Of a DNA stretch of 64,000 nucleotides, positions 37,155 to 45,848 are shown one piece after another. The position numbers were made by a program, and so were the translations under genes. The stretch lies in NCBI GenBank assembly GCA_046704255.1, contig JBJKSH010000178.1:1-64000 (forward strand), written 5' to 3'. This DNA comes from FEN-1297 sp046704255 (GTDB taxonomy: Bacteria; Bacteroidota; Ignavibacteria; Ignavibacteriales; Ignavibacteriaceae). The notes beneath the pieces were generated by a model. That model was not told the origin of the DNA. It did not search any database and saw only the letters and a list, made by a program, of their open reading frames with translations. How positions within the stretch are numbered: the first letter of the stretch is position 1; each line of letters opens with the position of its first letter.

Positions 37155-38735
37155 ATGGAAAAACTTACTCGAAGGGATTTTAACAAAAAAGTTGTAGCGG
37201 GTGTTGCAGGTATGGCTGCATTAGGTTCAGGGATACTGCCTCTTTCCGGAATGACGAAAAAAATGTTTTCTGATAATAAGAGACCTAACTTTGTATTTAT
37301 TCTGCCCGATCAGCATAATGCTAAATATCTCGGATTTATGGGGCATCCGTTTGTTAGAACTCCTAACCTGGATAAGCTAGCTGCCAAAGGTATTTTCTTT
37401 AAAAATAATTACTGCGGAAATCCCGTCTGTACGCCGTCAAGAGCTTCATTAATGACCGGCATGTATGCTTCCGATGTTAATTCTTTCGGTAATTCTACTG
37501 TTTACGACGGTTCATATCCGACATGGGCTAAACGGCTTAGAGATTCAGGTTATTACTGCTGGGCAACCGGCACTTTTGATTTGAATCCTAAAGTTGACCT
37601 GGGATTTGTAACGGATGATGTGGATAATTATCATTCCCAGCATCCTGATATTACGGCTTTGTTCAGAAGACCTGTAGGGTACAGGGTTGACGAAAGAAAA
37701 GTAGTGGATGGAAAATCAAGAGAAACGAAAAGCTCGGATTTAAAATATATTGAAAAAAGTATTGATTTCATTAAAAATAAATCCGTAAAGTTAAATAAAC
37801 CTTGGGTTTGTTATGTTTCTCCGCATATGCCGCATCCTCCGTTCATAGGCTTGAAGAAATATTATGATTATTATCTAACAAAAGTTGAACCCCCTGAAGT
37901 TTCGATTGAAGAATTGGAAAAATTGCCGCTGCCGTATCAGATATTAAGAAATTTCAAAAGAATTTCTACTCCTATTCCTATTGAAAGAAGGAAAAGAGCA
38001 TTAGCAGCATATTGTGCAATGATACAGGAAGTAGATGATTATGTCGGCGAACTTTACAAAGCAGTTGAAGAAAGCGGGCAATTGGATAATACTTATTTTA
38101 TTTATACCTCGGATCACGGTGAATCTGCCGGTGAGCACGGACTTTGGTTAAAAAATAATTTATACGGTGTAGCAGCCAGAGTGCCTTTGGTTATTTCAGG
38201 CCCTAAACTTAATATAGGTAAATCTTTCGAACAGCCTACCGGGCATATCGATATGGTTGCAACAATGATGGAGCTTGCCGGACTAGGCAAAGTAAAAGAA
38301 TTAAGAGGCACATCTTTAATGCCGATGATAAACGGTCAATTAGATAAAGCTCCTGAATTTGTCTATACCGAATCTCACTCGGAAGGAAATTGTGCCGGTT
38401 CCTGTTCTATCCGTAAAGGCGATTGGAGACTTTTGCATTTTTCTTGGTATGAGGATGTGTTGTTTAACATTAAAGATGATCCGGATGAGAAAAATAATTT
38501 AATAGATAATCCGAAATACAAAGATAAAGTCGATGAATTGAAAAAACTTTTGTACAGCAAGGTTAATCCTGAAGAGATAACCGACAGGGCATTTAATCTT
38601 CAGAATAAAATTTTGAATAATTTTGCTGATACACTAAGCGAAGACAAATTGGACGATTTGTTTAAAAGCCGGCTGGGAGAAGGTGAAGCAAAAGTTCTAT
38701 CACGTAAACTTAAAGGAATTAGTTTTCCCAAATAG
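37155..38735 (+). CDS. Sulfatase 3 (Cys-type, CTPSR), Tat-exported
   Basis: 526 residues, AGGAG ribosome site. Tat signal LTRRDFNKKVVAGVAGM. FILPDQHNAKYLGFMGH, then signature CTPSRASLMTG with Cys at residue 92, VCYVSPHMPHPPF and SDHGESAGEHGLW. It belongs to a different subgroup from sulfatases 1 and 2 (PDQHNA rather than ADDLGYG) and is paired with sulfatase 4. An 89-nt stretch (38049-38137) is identical to sulfatase 4, pointing to gene conversion or very recent duplication. Confidence 0.92.
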   Translation: MEKLTRRDFNKKVVAGVAGMAALGSGILPLSGMTKKMFSDNKRPNFVFILPDQHNAKYLGFMGHPFVRTPNLDKLAAKGIFFKNNYCGNPVCTPSRASLMTGMYASDVNSFGNSTVYDGSYPTWAKRLRDSGYYCWATGTFDLNPKVDLGFVTDDVDNYHSQHPDITALFRRPVGYRVDERKVVDGKSRETKSSDLKYIEKSIDFIKNKSVKLNKPWVCYVSPHMPHPPFIGLKKYYDYYLTKVEPPEVSIEELEKLPLPYQILRNFKRISTPIPIERRKRALAAYCAMIQEVDDYVGELYKAVEESGQLDNTYFIYTSDHGESAGEHGLWLKNNLYGVAARVPLVISGPKLNIGKSFEQPTGHIDMVATMMELAGLGKVKELRGTSLMPMINGQLDKAPEFVYTESHSEGNCAGSCSIRKGDWRLLHFSWYEDVLFNIKDDPDEKNNLIDNPKYKDKVDELKKLLYSKVNPEEITDRAFNLQNKILNNFADTLSEDKLDDLFKSRLGEGEAKVLSRKLKGISFPK

Positions 38736-38903
38736 CAAAATGCAAACTACTTACTGAAGTTAGATATGATCCTTTAAGATCGCTGTTCTAAAACTCGAAG
38801 GAAGTTTAAGTCAAGCAACCTTTCCAAATGATCGTTCCGAGAAGGTTTTAAAAAGCTACTTTTAAGGTTTGGTGTAACTTTAGTTATTTATTAGGAAGTA
38901 AAA

Positions 38904-40490
38904 ATGGAAAAGATAAGTCGAAGAGAATTCAGTAAAAAGGCCGCAGCAGGTGCTGCAGGTCTAGCAGCTTTTAGCACCGGAATGTTTCCCTTACACATAT
39001 TAGAAAATAAAAATTCTTCGAAAAATAAAAGACCTAACTTTGTTTTTGTTATTTCGGATCAGCATAATGCAAATTATTTGGGTTATATGGGGCATCCGTA
39101 TATAAGGACACCAAACATTGATAAGATTGCCGGCAGCGGTATTATCTTTAAAAATAATTATTGCGGTAGTCCTTTATGCAGTCCTTCCAGAAGCTCATTG
39201 ATGACGGGAATGTATGCATCGGATGTAAATTCTTTTTGCAATACAACTATATATGATGGCACATACCCTACATGGGGCAAACGTCTGAGAGATTCCGGAT
39301 ATTACTGTTGGGCTGTCGGTAAAGAAGATTTGAACCCAAAATTCGATTTGGGATTTGTTCAGAATGAAGTTAGAAATTATCACGCAGAAAACCCTGATAT
39401 TACATCTTTGTTCAGAAGGCCTTGCAGTTACAGAATGGGCGAAAGAGAAATGATAAACGGAAAACCTCGGCCTAAAAGAAAAGGTGATGACCGGGGCTAT
39501 ATGGAGAAAGGAGTAAATTTTATTAGGAACGAATCCTTGAAACTTAACAAGCCGTGGGTTTGTTATGTAGGATTTAGAATGCCCCATCCTAGCTATGTCG
39601 GTTTAGAAGAATATTATGATTATTATTTTTCGAAGGTTGAGCCACCTGAGGTTCCGATAAATGAACTTGAAAAATTGCCTATACCGTATCAGGTCCTAAG
39701 AAATTTTAAAAGAATGTCTACGCCGATTCCCATTGAAAGAAGGAAAAGAGCATTAGCCGCTTATTGTGCAATGATACAGGAAGTAGATGATTACGTCGGT
39801 GAACTTTACAAAGCAGTTGAAGAAAGCGGGCAATTGGATAATACTTATTTTATTTATACCTCGGATCACGGTGAATCTGCCGGTGAGCATGGGCTTTGGA
39901 TGAAAAACAATTTATATGATGTTGCATCAAGAGTGCCTTTTGTTATATCAGGTCCCGATTTTGGTAAAGGCAAATCTTTCGTACAGCCCACAGGCCATAT
40001 TGATATGGTAGCTACGATGATGGAGCTTGCAGGTTTAGGTACAATAAAAGAATTAAGAGGGACATCCTTATTGCCGATGATCAAAGAAGGGAATGGTAAT
40101 GCACCGGAGTGGGCTTATACTGAGGCACACATGGAAGGCAATCCTACCGGTTCATGTATGATAAGAAAAGGAGACTGGAAGCTAATTCATTTTTCTTATG
40201 GCTATGGAGATATGCTGTTTAATATGAAAGATGATCCGGGCGAGAAAAACAATCTTATTGATAACCCGGAATATAAAGATAAAACAGATGAGTTAACGAA
40301 ACTTTTGTACAGTAAAGTAAATCCGGAAGAAATTACTGATCGCGCATTCAACCTACAGAGTAAGATATTGAAAAATTTTACGGATACATTAAGTACAAAT
40401 GAATTATTCCGGAAATTTGAAAAAAGATTAGGCGAAGGACAGGCAAAAGCGTTATCTAGAAAACTTAAAGGCATTTATTATCCTCAATAA
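38904..40490 (+). CDS. Sulfatase 4 (Cys-type, CSPSR), Tat-exported
   Basis: 528 residues, AGGAAG ribosome site. Tat signal ISRREFSKKAAAGAAGL. FVISDQHNANYLGYMGH, signature CSPSRSSLMTG with the formylglycine Cys at residue 92, VCYVGFRMPHPSY and SDHGESAGEHGLW. It is a whole-length paralogue of sulfatase 3. The 168-bp gap before it (38736-38903) is larger than the other spacings and contains no gene or clear promoter. Some positions that differ in substrate-binding loops (PHMPHPPF versus FRMPHPSY) suggest different specificity. Confidence 0.92.
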   Translation: MEKISRREFSKKAAAGAAGLAAFSTGMFPLHILENKNSSKNKRPNFVFVISDQHNANYLGYMGHPYIRTPNIDKIAGSGIIFKNNYCGSPLCSPSRSSLMTGMYASDVNSFCNTTIYDGTYPTWGKRLRDSGYYCWAVGKEDLNPKFDLGFVQNEVRNYHAENPDITSLFRRPCSYRMGEREMINGKPRPKRKGDDRGYMEKGVNFIRNESLKLNKPWVCYVGFRMPHPSYVGLEEYYDYYFSKVEPPEVPINELEKLPIPYQVLRNFKRMSTPIPIERRKRALAAYCAMIQEVDDYVGELYKAVEESGQLDNTYFIYTSDHGESAGEHGLWMKNNLYDVASRVPFVISGPDFGKGKSFVQPTGHIDMVATMMELAGLGTIKELRGTSLLPMIKEGNGNAPEWAYTEAHMEGNPTGSCMIRKGDWKLIHFSYGYGDMLFNMKDDPGEKNNLIDNPEYKDKTDELTKLLYSKVNPEEITDRAFNLQSKILKNFTDTLSTNELFRKFEKRLGEGQAKALSRKLKGIYYPQ

Positions 40491-40515
40491 AAATAAAAGA
40501 TTTAACGGAGGTTCT

Positions 40516-41370
40516 ATGGAATCAATGTTGACAAGAAGAAGTTTATTAAAAATAATTGGTACTGCGGCCGGTACGATTGGGCTGAGCAAATTATCTTTTG
40601 CCGATGGAGTAAATGTTTTCTTAAATCAACAGAAAAAGAAAAAGAAGAAAAAAAAGAAGGAACAGGTACTTCGGGAAAAAACTTTTTTCCAAAGATATAA
40701 AGAATTAGAAGTTGTCTATGAAAATCCGTTAAAAAGTAAAAATGATGTTAAGGATTTCATAATGGAAGGTAAAGCCGAGGTTAGTTTTGAAAACGGAAGG
40801 ATGCGAATGCAGAATATACTAGATGCTTCGCTCGGACAGAAAGCAAATTTTGTCTACTGGTGCCCGGATACTTTTCCCGATAACATTGCAATAACATGGG
40901 ACTTTTACCCGATAAAAGAACCAGGCTTATCTATCTTATTCTTTTCGGCAATGGGAAATAACGGTAAAGATATTTTTGATAAATCTCTTGCTAAAAGATC
41001 CGGAGATTATAAACAATATATCCGCGGCGATATAAATGCTTACCATGTTTCATATTTTAGAAGGAACCCAAAGGTACGTTACCTTCAATTGAGTAATTTG
41101 AGAAAAAGTTCCGGATTTCATTTTGCCGCTCAAGGTGCGGATCCTATTCCGTGCGTTGAATTTGCAAAACCTCCTTACAATATTAGGGTAGTTAAAACCG
41201 GACCTAATGTGGAATTTTATATAGATGAACTTTTAATATTTGATTGGGTTGACGACGGAAAAACTTACGGACCTGTTTTGAACAAAGGTAAAATCGGATT
41301 CAGGCAGATGGCACCGTTGATTGCGGAATATAGTAATTTTAAAGTTACAAAGATTAAAAGAATCAGTTAA
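40516..41370 (+). CDS. DUF1961 family protein, exported
   Basis: 284 residues with GGAGG before ATG 40516 (an in-frame ATG is also at 40525). The N-terminus LTRRSLLKIIGTAAGTIGL resembles a Tat signal. A run of nine or ten lysines (residues ~38-47) follows, encoded by an A/G-only tract. The body fits DUF1961: MRMQNILDASLGQKANFVYW, DNIAITWDFYPIKEPGLSILFF, GDYKQYIRGDINAYHVSYFRR, with a jelly-roll-like strand pattern. DUF1961 members are frequent beside sulfatases and lyases in glycan loci. The biochemical role is not established; glycan binding or cleavage is an inference. Confidence 0.75.
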   Translation: MESMLTRRSLLKIIGTAAGTIGLSKLSFADGVNVFLNQQKKKKKKKKKEQVLREKTFFQRYKELEVVYENPLKSKNDVKDFIMEGKAEVSFENGRMRMQNILDASLGQKANFVYWCPDTFPDNIAITWDFYPIKEPGLSILFFSAMGNNGKDIFDKSLAKRSGDYKQYIRGDINAYHVSYFRRNPKVRYLQLSNLRKSSGFHFAAQGADPIPCVEFAKPPYNIRVVKTGPNVEFYIDELLIFDWVDDGKTYGPVLNKGKIGFRQMAPLIAEYSNFKVTKIKRIS

Positions 41371-41421
41371 TTGCTTTAATTCAAAATTAAATATTACTAA
41401 CAAAAGTTACTTTGAAATTGA

Positions 41422-41474
41422 CCTCACCTCCCGATCCCCCTCTCTTTAATAAGGAGAGGGGGGAAGATGGAGGA
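41422..41474 (+). repeat. REP-like GC-rich stem-loop between DUF1961 and maturase genes
   Basis: In an AT-rich 229-bp gap, CCCCCTCTCTTT (41436-41447) pairs with AAGGAGAGGGGG (41451-41462) around an AAT loop. Outer CCTCACCTCC and GGAGG arms extend the symmetry. This layout is typical of dispersed REP/MITE-like repeats in many bacteria. It could also act as a transcript end for the sulfatase operon, but there is no T-run. Confidence 0.55.
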
Positions 41475-41599
41475 TGATATTATTAATTAAGAATTTGCAT
41501 AACATCGGATATTGAAATAAGCAAATATTTTTATAATATATTTAGAATTATTTCTCATGCATTTTAGATGCGGTGCTCATCCAAGAAAAGGCTGATAAT

Positions 41600-42922
41600 A
41601 TGAACGAGACCACACAATTTCAATCTTTTCACATAATGGCTAAGCCAACAGGACCAATTTGCAACCTGGACTGTAAATACTGCTTTTATCTTGAAAAAGA
41701 AAATTTATATCCGGATAAACGAAGCTTTAGAATGCCGGATTATGTACTGGAAGAATTTATTAAACAAAAAATCGAAAGTGATAAATCTTCTACGGTTGTA
41801 TTTGCATGGCAGGGCGGTGAACCTACGTTACTAGGTGTTAATTTTTTTAGGAAAGCAGTTGAATTTCAAAAAAAATATTCGGAAGGAAAGAAAATTGAGA
41901 ACTCATTTCAAACAAACGGCGTTTTGCTGAATGATGAATGGTGCAAATTTTTTGCAGATAATGAATTTCTCATAGGGCTTTCAATTGATGGGCCGAGAGA
42001 ACTTCACGATAAATACAGAGTTAATAAAGGTGGTAAACCTTCATTTGACTTGGTAATGAAGGGAATGGACTATTTAAAAAAATATAAAGTAAATTTTAAT
42101 ACGCTTACCGTGGTTCAAAGAGACAATTCCTATCATCCTCTTGAAGTATACAAATTTCTTAAAGAAATTGGTAGCGGCTATATGCAGTTTATTCCTATTG
42201 TTGAAAGAGCAGCAAACTCTTCTTCTACCGGGAATTTAAACCTTGTCTCTCCTGCATACCGGGATGAAGCAGAAGTAACGGAATGGTCTGTCGAACCACT
42301 TCAGTTTGGAATTTTTTTAAGTACAATATTCGATGAGTGGGTAAGGAATGATGTAGGAAAATATTTTGTACAGATATTTGATATCTCACTTGAAGCCTGG
42401 TACGGTATAACTCCAAGCTTATGCATTTTTCAGCCTACTTGCGGTGCTGCAATGGCACTTGAGCATAACGGCGATCTTTATTCATGCGATCATTATGTTT
42501 ATCAGGAAAACAAGTTGGGCAATATAATGGAAAGCCCTATTTCTTCCTTAGTAAATTCGGAACAGCAGATAAAATTCGGGAAAGATAAATTAACTACTCT
42601 TCCTAATTATTGCCTTAACTGCGATGTAAGATTTATATGCAACGGAGAATGCCCAAAGCATAGATTTACAAAAACTCCTGACGGCGAAGACGGTTTAAAT
42701 TATCTTTGCGAAGGTTACAAAAAATTTTTCCACCACATAGATCCTTACATGAAATTTATGGCAAATGAGTTTGCAAACAACCGGCCCCCTGCAAATGTAG
42801 TGTTGTGGGCACAAGAAAAAGATAATGGGTTCCCGGCATTAAATCCGGGCAGAAACGACTTATGCCCTTGCGGTAGCGGGAAAAAATATAAGAAGTGTTG
42901 CGGTTCTAATATTTTGAAATAG
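41600..42922 (+). CDS. Anaerobic sulfatase-maturating enzyme (radical SAM, anSME) with C-terminal SEC-C motif
   Basis: 440 residues from ATG 41600; an earlier GTG in frame at 41573 would add nine residues and is less likely. Radical-SAM motif CNLDCKYC (Cys21, 25, 28) right after MAKPTGPI. The downstream cysteine sets for auxiliary clusters are visible: CIFQPTCGAAMALEHNGDLYSC and CLNCDVRFICNGECPKHRF. This is the enzyme type that oxidises the sulfatase active-site Cys to formylglycine before export, so it serves the four sulfatases upstream. The last ~25 residues are a SEC-C zinc motif (GRNDLCPCGSGKKYKKCC), an unusual fusion that may target the enzyme to nascent chains or SecA-like partners. 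Confidence 0.92.
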   Translation: MNETTQFQSFHIMAKPTGPICNLDCKYCFYLEKENLYPDKRSFRMPDYVLEEFIKQKIESDKSSTVVFAWQGGEPTLLGVNFFRKAVEFQKKYSEGKKIENSFQTNGVLLNDEWCKFFADNEFLIGLSIDGPRELHDKYRVNKGGKPSFDLVMKGMDYLKKYKVNFNTLTVVQRDNSYHPLEVYKFLKEIGSGYMQFIPIVERAANSSSTGNLNLVSPAYRDEAEVTEWSVEPLQFGIFLSTIFDEWVRNDVGKYFVQIFDISLEAWYGITPSLCIFQPTCGAAMALEHNGDLYSCDHYVYQENKLGNIMESPISSLVNSEQQIKFGKDKLTTLPNYCLNCDVRFICNGECPKHRFTKTPDGEDGLNYLCEGYKKFFHHIDPYMKFMANEFANNRPPANVVLWAQEKDNGFPALNPGRNDLCPCGSGKKYKKCCGSNILK

Positions 42923-42976
42923 CAAAAACAGAAAATTAAACTGAAGTTATTAAACAATATTTAAGGATAATGAATT

Positions 42977-43396
42977 ATGTTATTAAAAGGTAACCTTAAA
43001 GGTATCCAGCATGTCGGTTTACCGGTAACTGATATTGAAAAATCAAAAGCTTTCTATCTGGAATTCGGGTTCGAAGAAATAATGCGAAAAGATTTACCTG
43101 AAAAAGATGAAACTGTAAAAGTCGCTATGCTTAAAAAGGATGATCTTATCCTTGAACTTTATCAATTAAACGGCGCAGAGCTTAAAGAAATAGCTGCCAG
43201 AAAAGACGGACATATTGATCATATTGCTTTGGATGTGATTGATATTGAAGAAGCCTATAAAGAAATTAAAAATTCCGAATTGGAAATAATTGAGGAGCAA
43301 GCTCCGGTATTCCTGCCGTTTTGGGAAAACGGAGTAAAATATTTTTCTGTTCGCGGGCCAAATGGTGAGAAAGTAGAATTTAATCAAAAACTGTAA
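42977..43396 (+). CDS. VOC-superfamily (glyoxalase-like) protein
   Basis: 139 residues. The betaalphabetabetabeta modules of the vicinal-oxygen-chelate fold are visible: GIQHVGLPVTDIEKSKAFYLEFGFEE and GHIDHIALDVIDIEEAYKEI, each supplying a His in metal-ligand position, and acidic ligands in LILELYQL and GEKVEF. It may be a lactoylglutathione-lyase-like enzyme, epimerase or dioxygenase. The sequence does not decide. It is the last gene before the housekeeping region. Confidence 0.75.
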   Translation: MLLKGNLKGIQHVGLPVTDIEKSKAFYLEFGFEEIMRKDLPEKDETVKVAMLKKDDLILELYQLNGAELKEIAARKDGHIDHIALDVIDIEEAYKEIKNSELEIIEEQAPVFLPFWENGVKYFSVRGPNGEKVEFNQKL

Positions 43397-43411
43397 TCGT
43401 TTTATTCTTCC

Positions 43412-43447
43412 TTTGTTTTTCAGAGTTACTTAATTTACTTATCTTTG
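43412..43447 (+). promoter_or_regulatory. Possible promoter for comM
   Basis: TATCTTTG at 43440-43447 matches the TAnnTTTG -7 element and an upstream TTTG lies at 43412-43415, though the 24-base spacer is longer than the usual 19-21. It stands in the 119-bp gap before the ComM gene, ~70 bases before its ATG. Tentative. Confidence 0.3.
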
Positions 43448-43515
43448 CATATAGTAAAATAAAATTAAGTTTTAATAATTGCTGTTCTATCCGGTAATAA
43501 TAGGGAGATGGATAG

Positions 43516-45054
43516 ATGCTTTCCAAAATATATTCCAGTGCAACAGTAGGTATAGATGCATATATTGTTGAAGTAGAAACAAACATTGAAAAACAAATAC
43601 CTGCCTTTACAATTGTAGGCCTGCCGGACAATGCGGTTAAAGAAAGCCGTGAAAGGGTAATTACCGCAATAAAAAACAGCGGCTTTGAGCTGCCCGCAAA
43701 AAAAATTACAATAAACCTTGCCCCGGCGGATATTAAAAAAGAGGGAAGTTCTTTTGACCTGCCCATTGCAGTCGGTTTGTTGTCTGCTTTCGAATTAATA
43801 GATACAAAATATTTAAGCGATACAATATTTTTAGGCGAACTTTCTCTCGACGGAACACTGCGCCCTATTAAAGGAGCCCTTCCTATTTCTGTTGAAGCGA
43901 GAAATAAAGGGCTTAAAAAAATTATACTTCCTAATGACTCCGCAAAAGAAGCATCAATAGTGGATGAAGTTGATGTTTACGGGATGGATAATCTCAACGA
44001 GGTTGTAAAATTTTTAAATGATGATTTGGCAAAAGAGAAAGTTATAACAGATAAGGATGAATTATTTTCAAGTATAAATTTATATCATCTGGATTTTTCA
44101 GATGTTAAAGGACAGGAAAATGTTAAAAGGGCTTTGGAAGTTGCCGCCGCCGGTGCGCATAACATAATAATGATTGGCCCGCCGGGTTCCGGTAAGACCA
44201 TGCTGGCAAAAAGAATGCCTTCGATACTTCCGCCAATGACGTTTGATGAAGCGCTGGAAACTACAAAGATTCATTCAGTTGCCGGCTTAATATCAAAAAA
44301 TCAGGCTTTGATTACTGAGCGGCCGTTTAGAAGTCCACACCATACTGTTTCGGATGCAGCGCTTGTAGGCGGCGGCTCGTTTCCCCGGCCGGGAGAAGTT
44401 TCCTTTGCGCATCACGGGGTTCTATTTCTTGATGAATTGCCGGAGTTTAAGAAAAATGTGCTGGAAGTATTGCGCCAGCCTCTGGAGGATTCCAGGGTAA
44501 CTGTCAGCCGATCAAAATTGTCATTGGAATTTCCGGCAAACTTTATGCTTGCTGCAGCAATGAATCCGTGTCCCTGCGGATACTATACAGATCCCGGAAA
44601 AGAATGCACATGCACTCCACCTCAAATTCAAAAATATATGGCAAGAATTTCTGGACCGCTTTTGGATAGAATTGATATTCACATTGAAGTTCCGGCTGTA
44701 AAGTATAAAGAACTTTCTGCAGATTTTAAAAGTGAATCATCTCTTAAAATTAGGGAAAGAGTAATCCGGGCAAGACAAATTCAGCTTAAAAGATTTGAAC
44801 AGCTTCCTTATATTTATACCAACGGAGATATGGGATCGAAGGAAGTAAGGCAATATTGTAAACTTGACACTGCAAGTTCAGAACTACTTAAAATGGCAAT
44901 GACAAAACTCGGGCTTTCTGCAAGAGCATACGACAGGATATTAAAAGTGAGCAGAACAATTGCAGACTTGGAAGAGAGTGAAAATATTTTGCCGCAGCAT
45001 ATCAGCGAGGCCATTCAATATAGAAGCCTGGATAGGGAGTTATGGAAGCACTGA
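43516..45054 (+). CDS. comM: ComM/YifB family Mg-chelatase-like AAA+ ATPase
   Basis: 512 residues, GGGAG ribosome site. N-terminal Lon-protease-like fold domain (IVGLPDNAVKESRERV, INLAPADIKKEGSSFDLPIAVG). The AAA+ core has Walker A GPPGSGKT at residues 221-228, the SVAGL/RPFRSPHHTVSDAALVGGG motif, Walker B GVLFLDELPEF, and the CPCGYYTDPGKECTCTP Cys-rich insert of the family. C-terminal LSARAYDRILKVSRTIADLE. ComM acts as a hexameric helicase for branch migration during natural transformation. Full length for the family. Confidence 0.92.
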   Translation: MLSKIYSSATVGIDAYIVEVETNIEKQIPAFTIVGLPDNAVKESRERVITAIKNSGFELPAKKITINLAPADIKKEGSSFDLPIAVGLLSAFELIDTKYLSDTIFLGELSLDGTLRPIKGALPISVEARNKGLKKIILPNDSAKEASIVDEVDVYGMDNLNEVVKFLNDDLAKEKVITDKDELFSSINLYHLDFSDVKGQENVKRALEVAAAGAHNIIMIGPPGSGKTMLAKRMPSILPPMTFDEALETTKIHSVAGLISKNQALITERPFRSPHHTVSDAALVGGGSFPRPGEVSFAHHGVLFLDELPEFKKNVLEVLRQPLEDSRVTVSRSKLSLEFPANFMLAAAMNPCPCGYYTDPGKECTCTPPQIQKYMARISGPLLDRIDIHIEVPAVKYKELSADFKSESSLKIRERVIRARQIQLKRFEQLPYIYTNGDMGSKEVRQYCKLDTASSELLKMAMTKLGLSARAYDRILKVSRTIADLEESENILPQHISEAIQYRSLDRELWKH

Positions 45055-45151
45055 AGACAGAAATATAAATACCTATGAAATTTAGTACGCAACTAAATTC
45101 AATATTTTGACTTTTTCTATTATATAATTTAAAAGTTTATTATTTTTCCGC

Positions 45152-45328
45152 ATGGCAATTGAATGCAGGAAATGCAAACACTTTTTTATCACGTGGGATC
45201 CTAAAAATCCGTACGGTTGTAAAGCATTCGGGATGAAAACAAGAAGAATGCCTTCGGTCGAAGTTTATTTAACATCCGGTAAAGACTGCTTGAAATTTCA
45301 AAAGAAAGAAAGCTTACTTAAAAAATAA
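45152..45328 (+). CDS. Small Cys-rich protein, conserved-hypothetical type
   Basis: 58 residues from ATG 45152. CRKCKHFFITWDPKNPYGCKAFGM plus a later Cys46 gives four cysteines (5, 8, 23, 46) that could bind one zinc. I recognise the pattern CxxCxHxxxTWDPxxPxGC as that of a small uncharacterised bacterial family found in proteobacteria and others. No Shine-Dalgarno. Function unknown. Confidence 0.65.
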   Translation: MAIECRKCKHFFITWDPKNPYGCKAFGMKTRRMPSVEVYLTSGKDCLKFQKKESLLKK

Positions 45329-45389
45329 TTCTATACCATCGAATATTAATTATCGGACAATTATTTAAACAGCAGATCAGTTTTGCATC

Positions 45390-45848
45390 TTAAAGAATTT
45401 TATTCTCAACAAGATAACTAATAAACCCCGCTACTAATAAGACGGGAATTTTGAAACCGCAATATTTTTTTGTCATTGATGAAGTGGTGTTCGAAACGTG
45501 GAAAAAAGATCGATTGGTTGTTAGGTTAATTGTTCCGTCGAAGATGTTCCAAAAAATAGCACCGCTTAAGAAAATTGCCGAAAGCATTTTTTCCCAATTA
45601 AACTTACTGTAAAGAGCAATTGTAACTCCAAGACTAATTGCAAGCCCTCTCTGCAATAAAATAGTTTTATGCCAGAGTGAACTTATTTCATGTTGTTTAA
45701 CCGGATCATTTCTAAATGAATTTTCTTTAATTCGAAGCCCTTCGGTATAACCGGAAACTAATGAATACAAAATTGCATTACCAATATAGAACTGTTGCGG
45801 AAAGCATATGGAAGTGAACAGTAAACACAAAAAAATTATCTTTTTCAT
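45390..45848 (-). CDS. Hypothetical membrane or exported protein
   Basis: 152 residues on the minus strand, the only well-supported minus-strand gene here. The frame is open further upstream, but ATG 45848 begins a signal-like segment (KKIIFLCLLFTSICFPQ) and is preferred. Two later hydrophobic stretches (LAISLGVTIALYS and MLSAIFLSGAIFWNIF) suggest a small inner-membrane protein. I do not recognise a family. The gene is convergent with the small Cys-rich gene, with 61 bp between them and no terminator visible. Confidence 0.5.
   Translation of the reverse strand: MKKIIFLCLLFTSICFPQQFYIGNAILYSLVSGYTEGLRIKENSFRNDPVKQHEISSLWHKTILLQRGLAISLGVTIALYSKFNWEKMLSAIFLSGAIFWNIFDGTINLTTNRSFFHVSNTTSSMTKKYCGFKIPVLLVAGFISYLVENKIL

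Noticed and set aside
39195..39587. 130-residue minus-strand ORF in sulfatase 4
   Set aside because: Antisense shadow of a well-supported sulfatase gene.
1..42922. SusC/SusD transporter pair expected in a Bacteroidota glycan locus
   Set aside because: No TonB-dependent receptor or SusD-like lipoprotein is encoded in the window; import appears to rely on the SSS symporter and SemiSWEET or on genes outside.
43380..43766. 128-residue minus-strand ORF across the comM promoter
   Set aside because: Mostly antisense to comM, which is unmistakable on the + strand; composition not protein-like.
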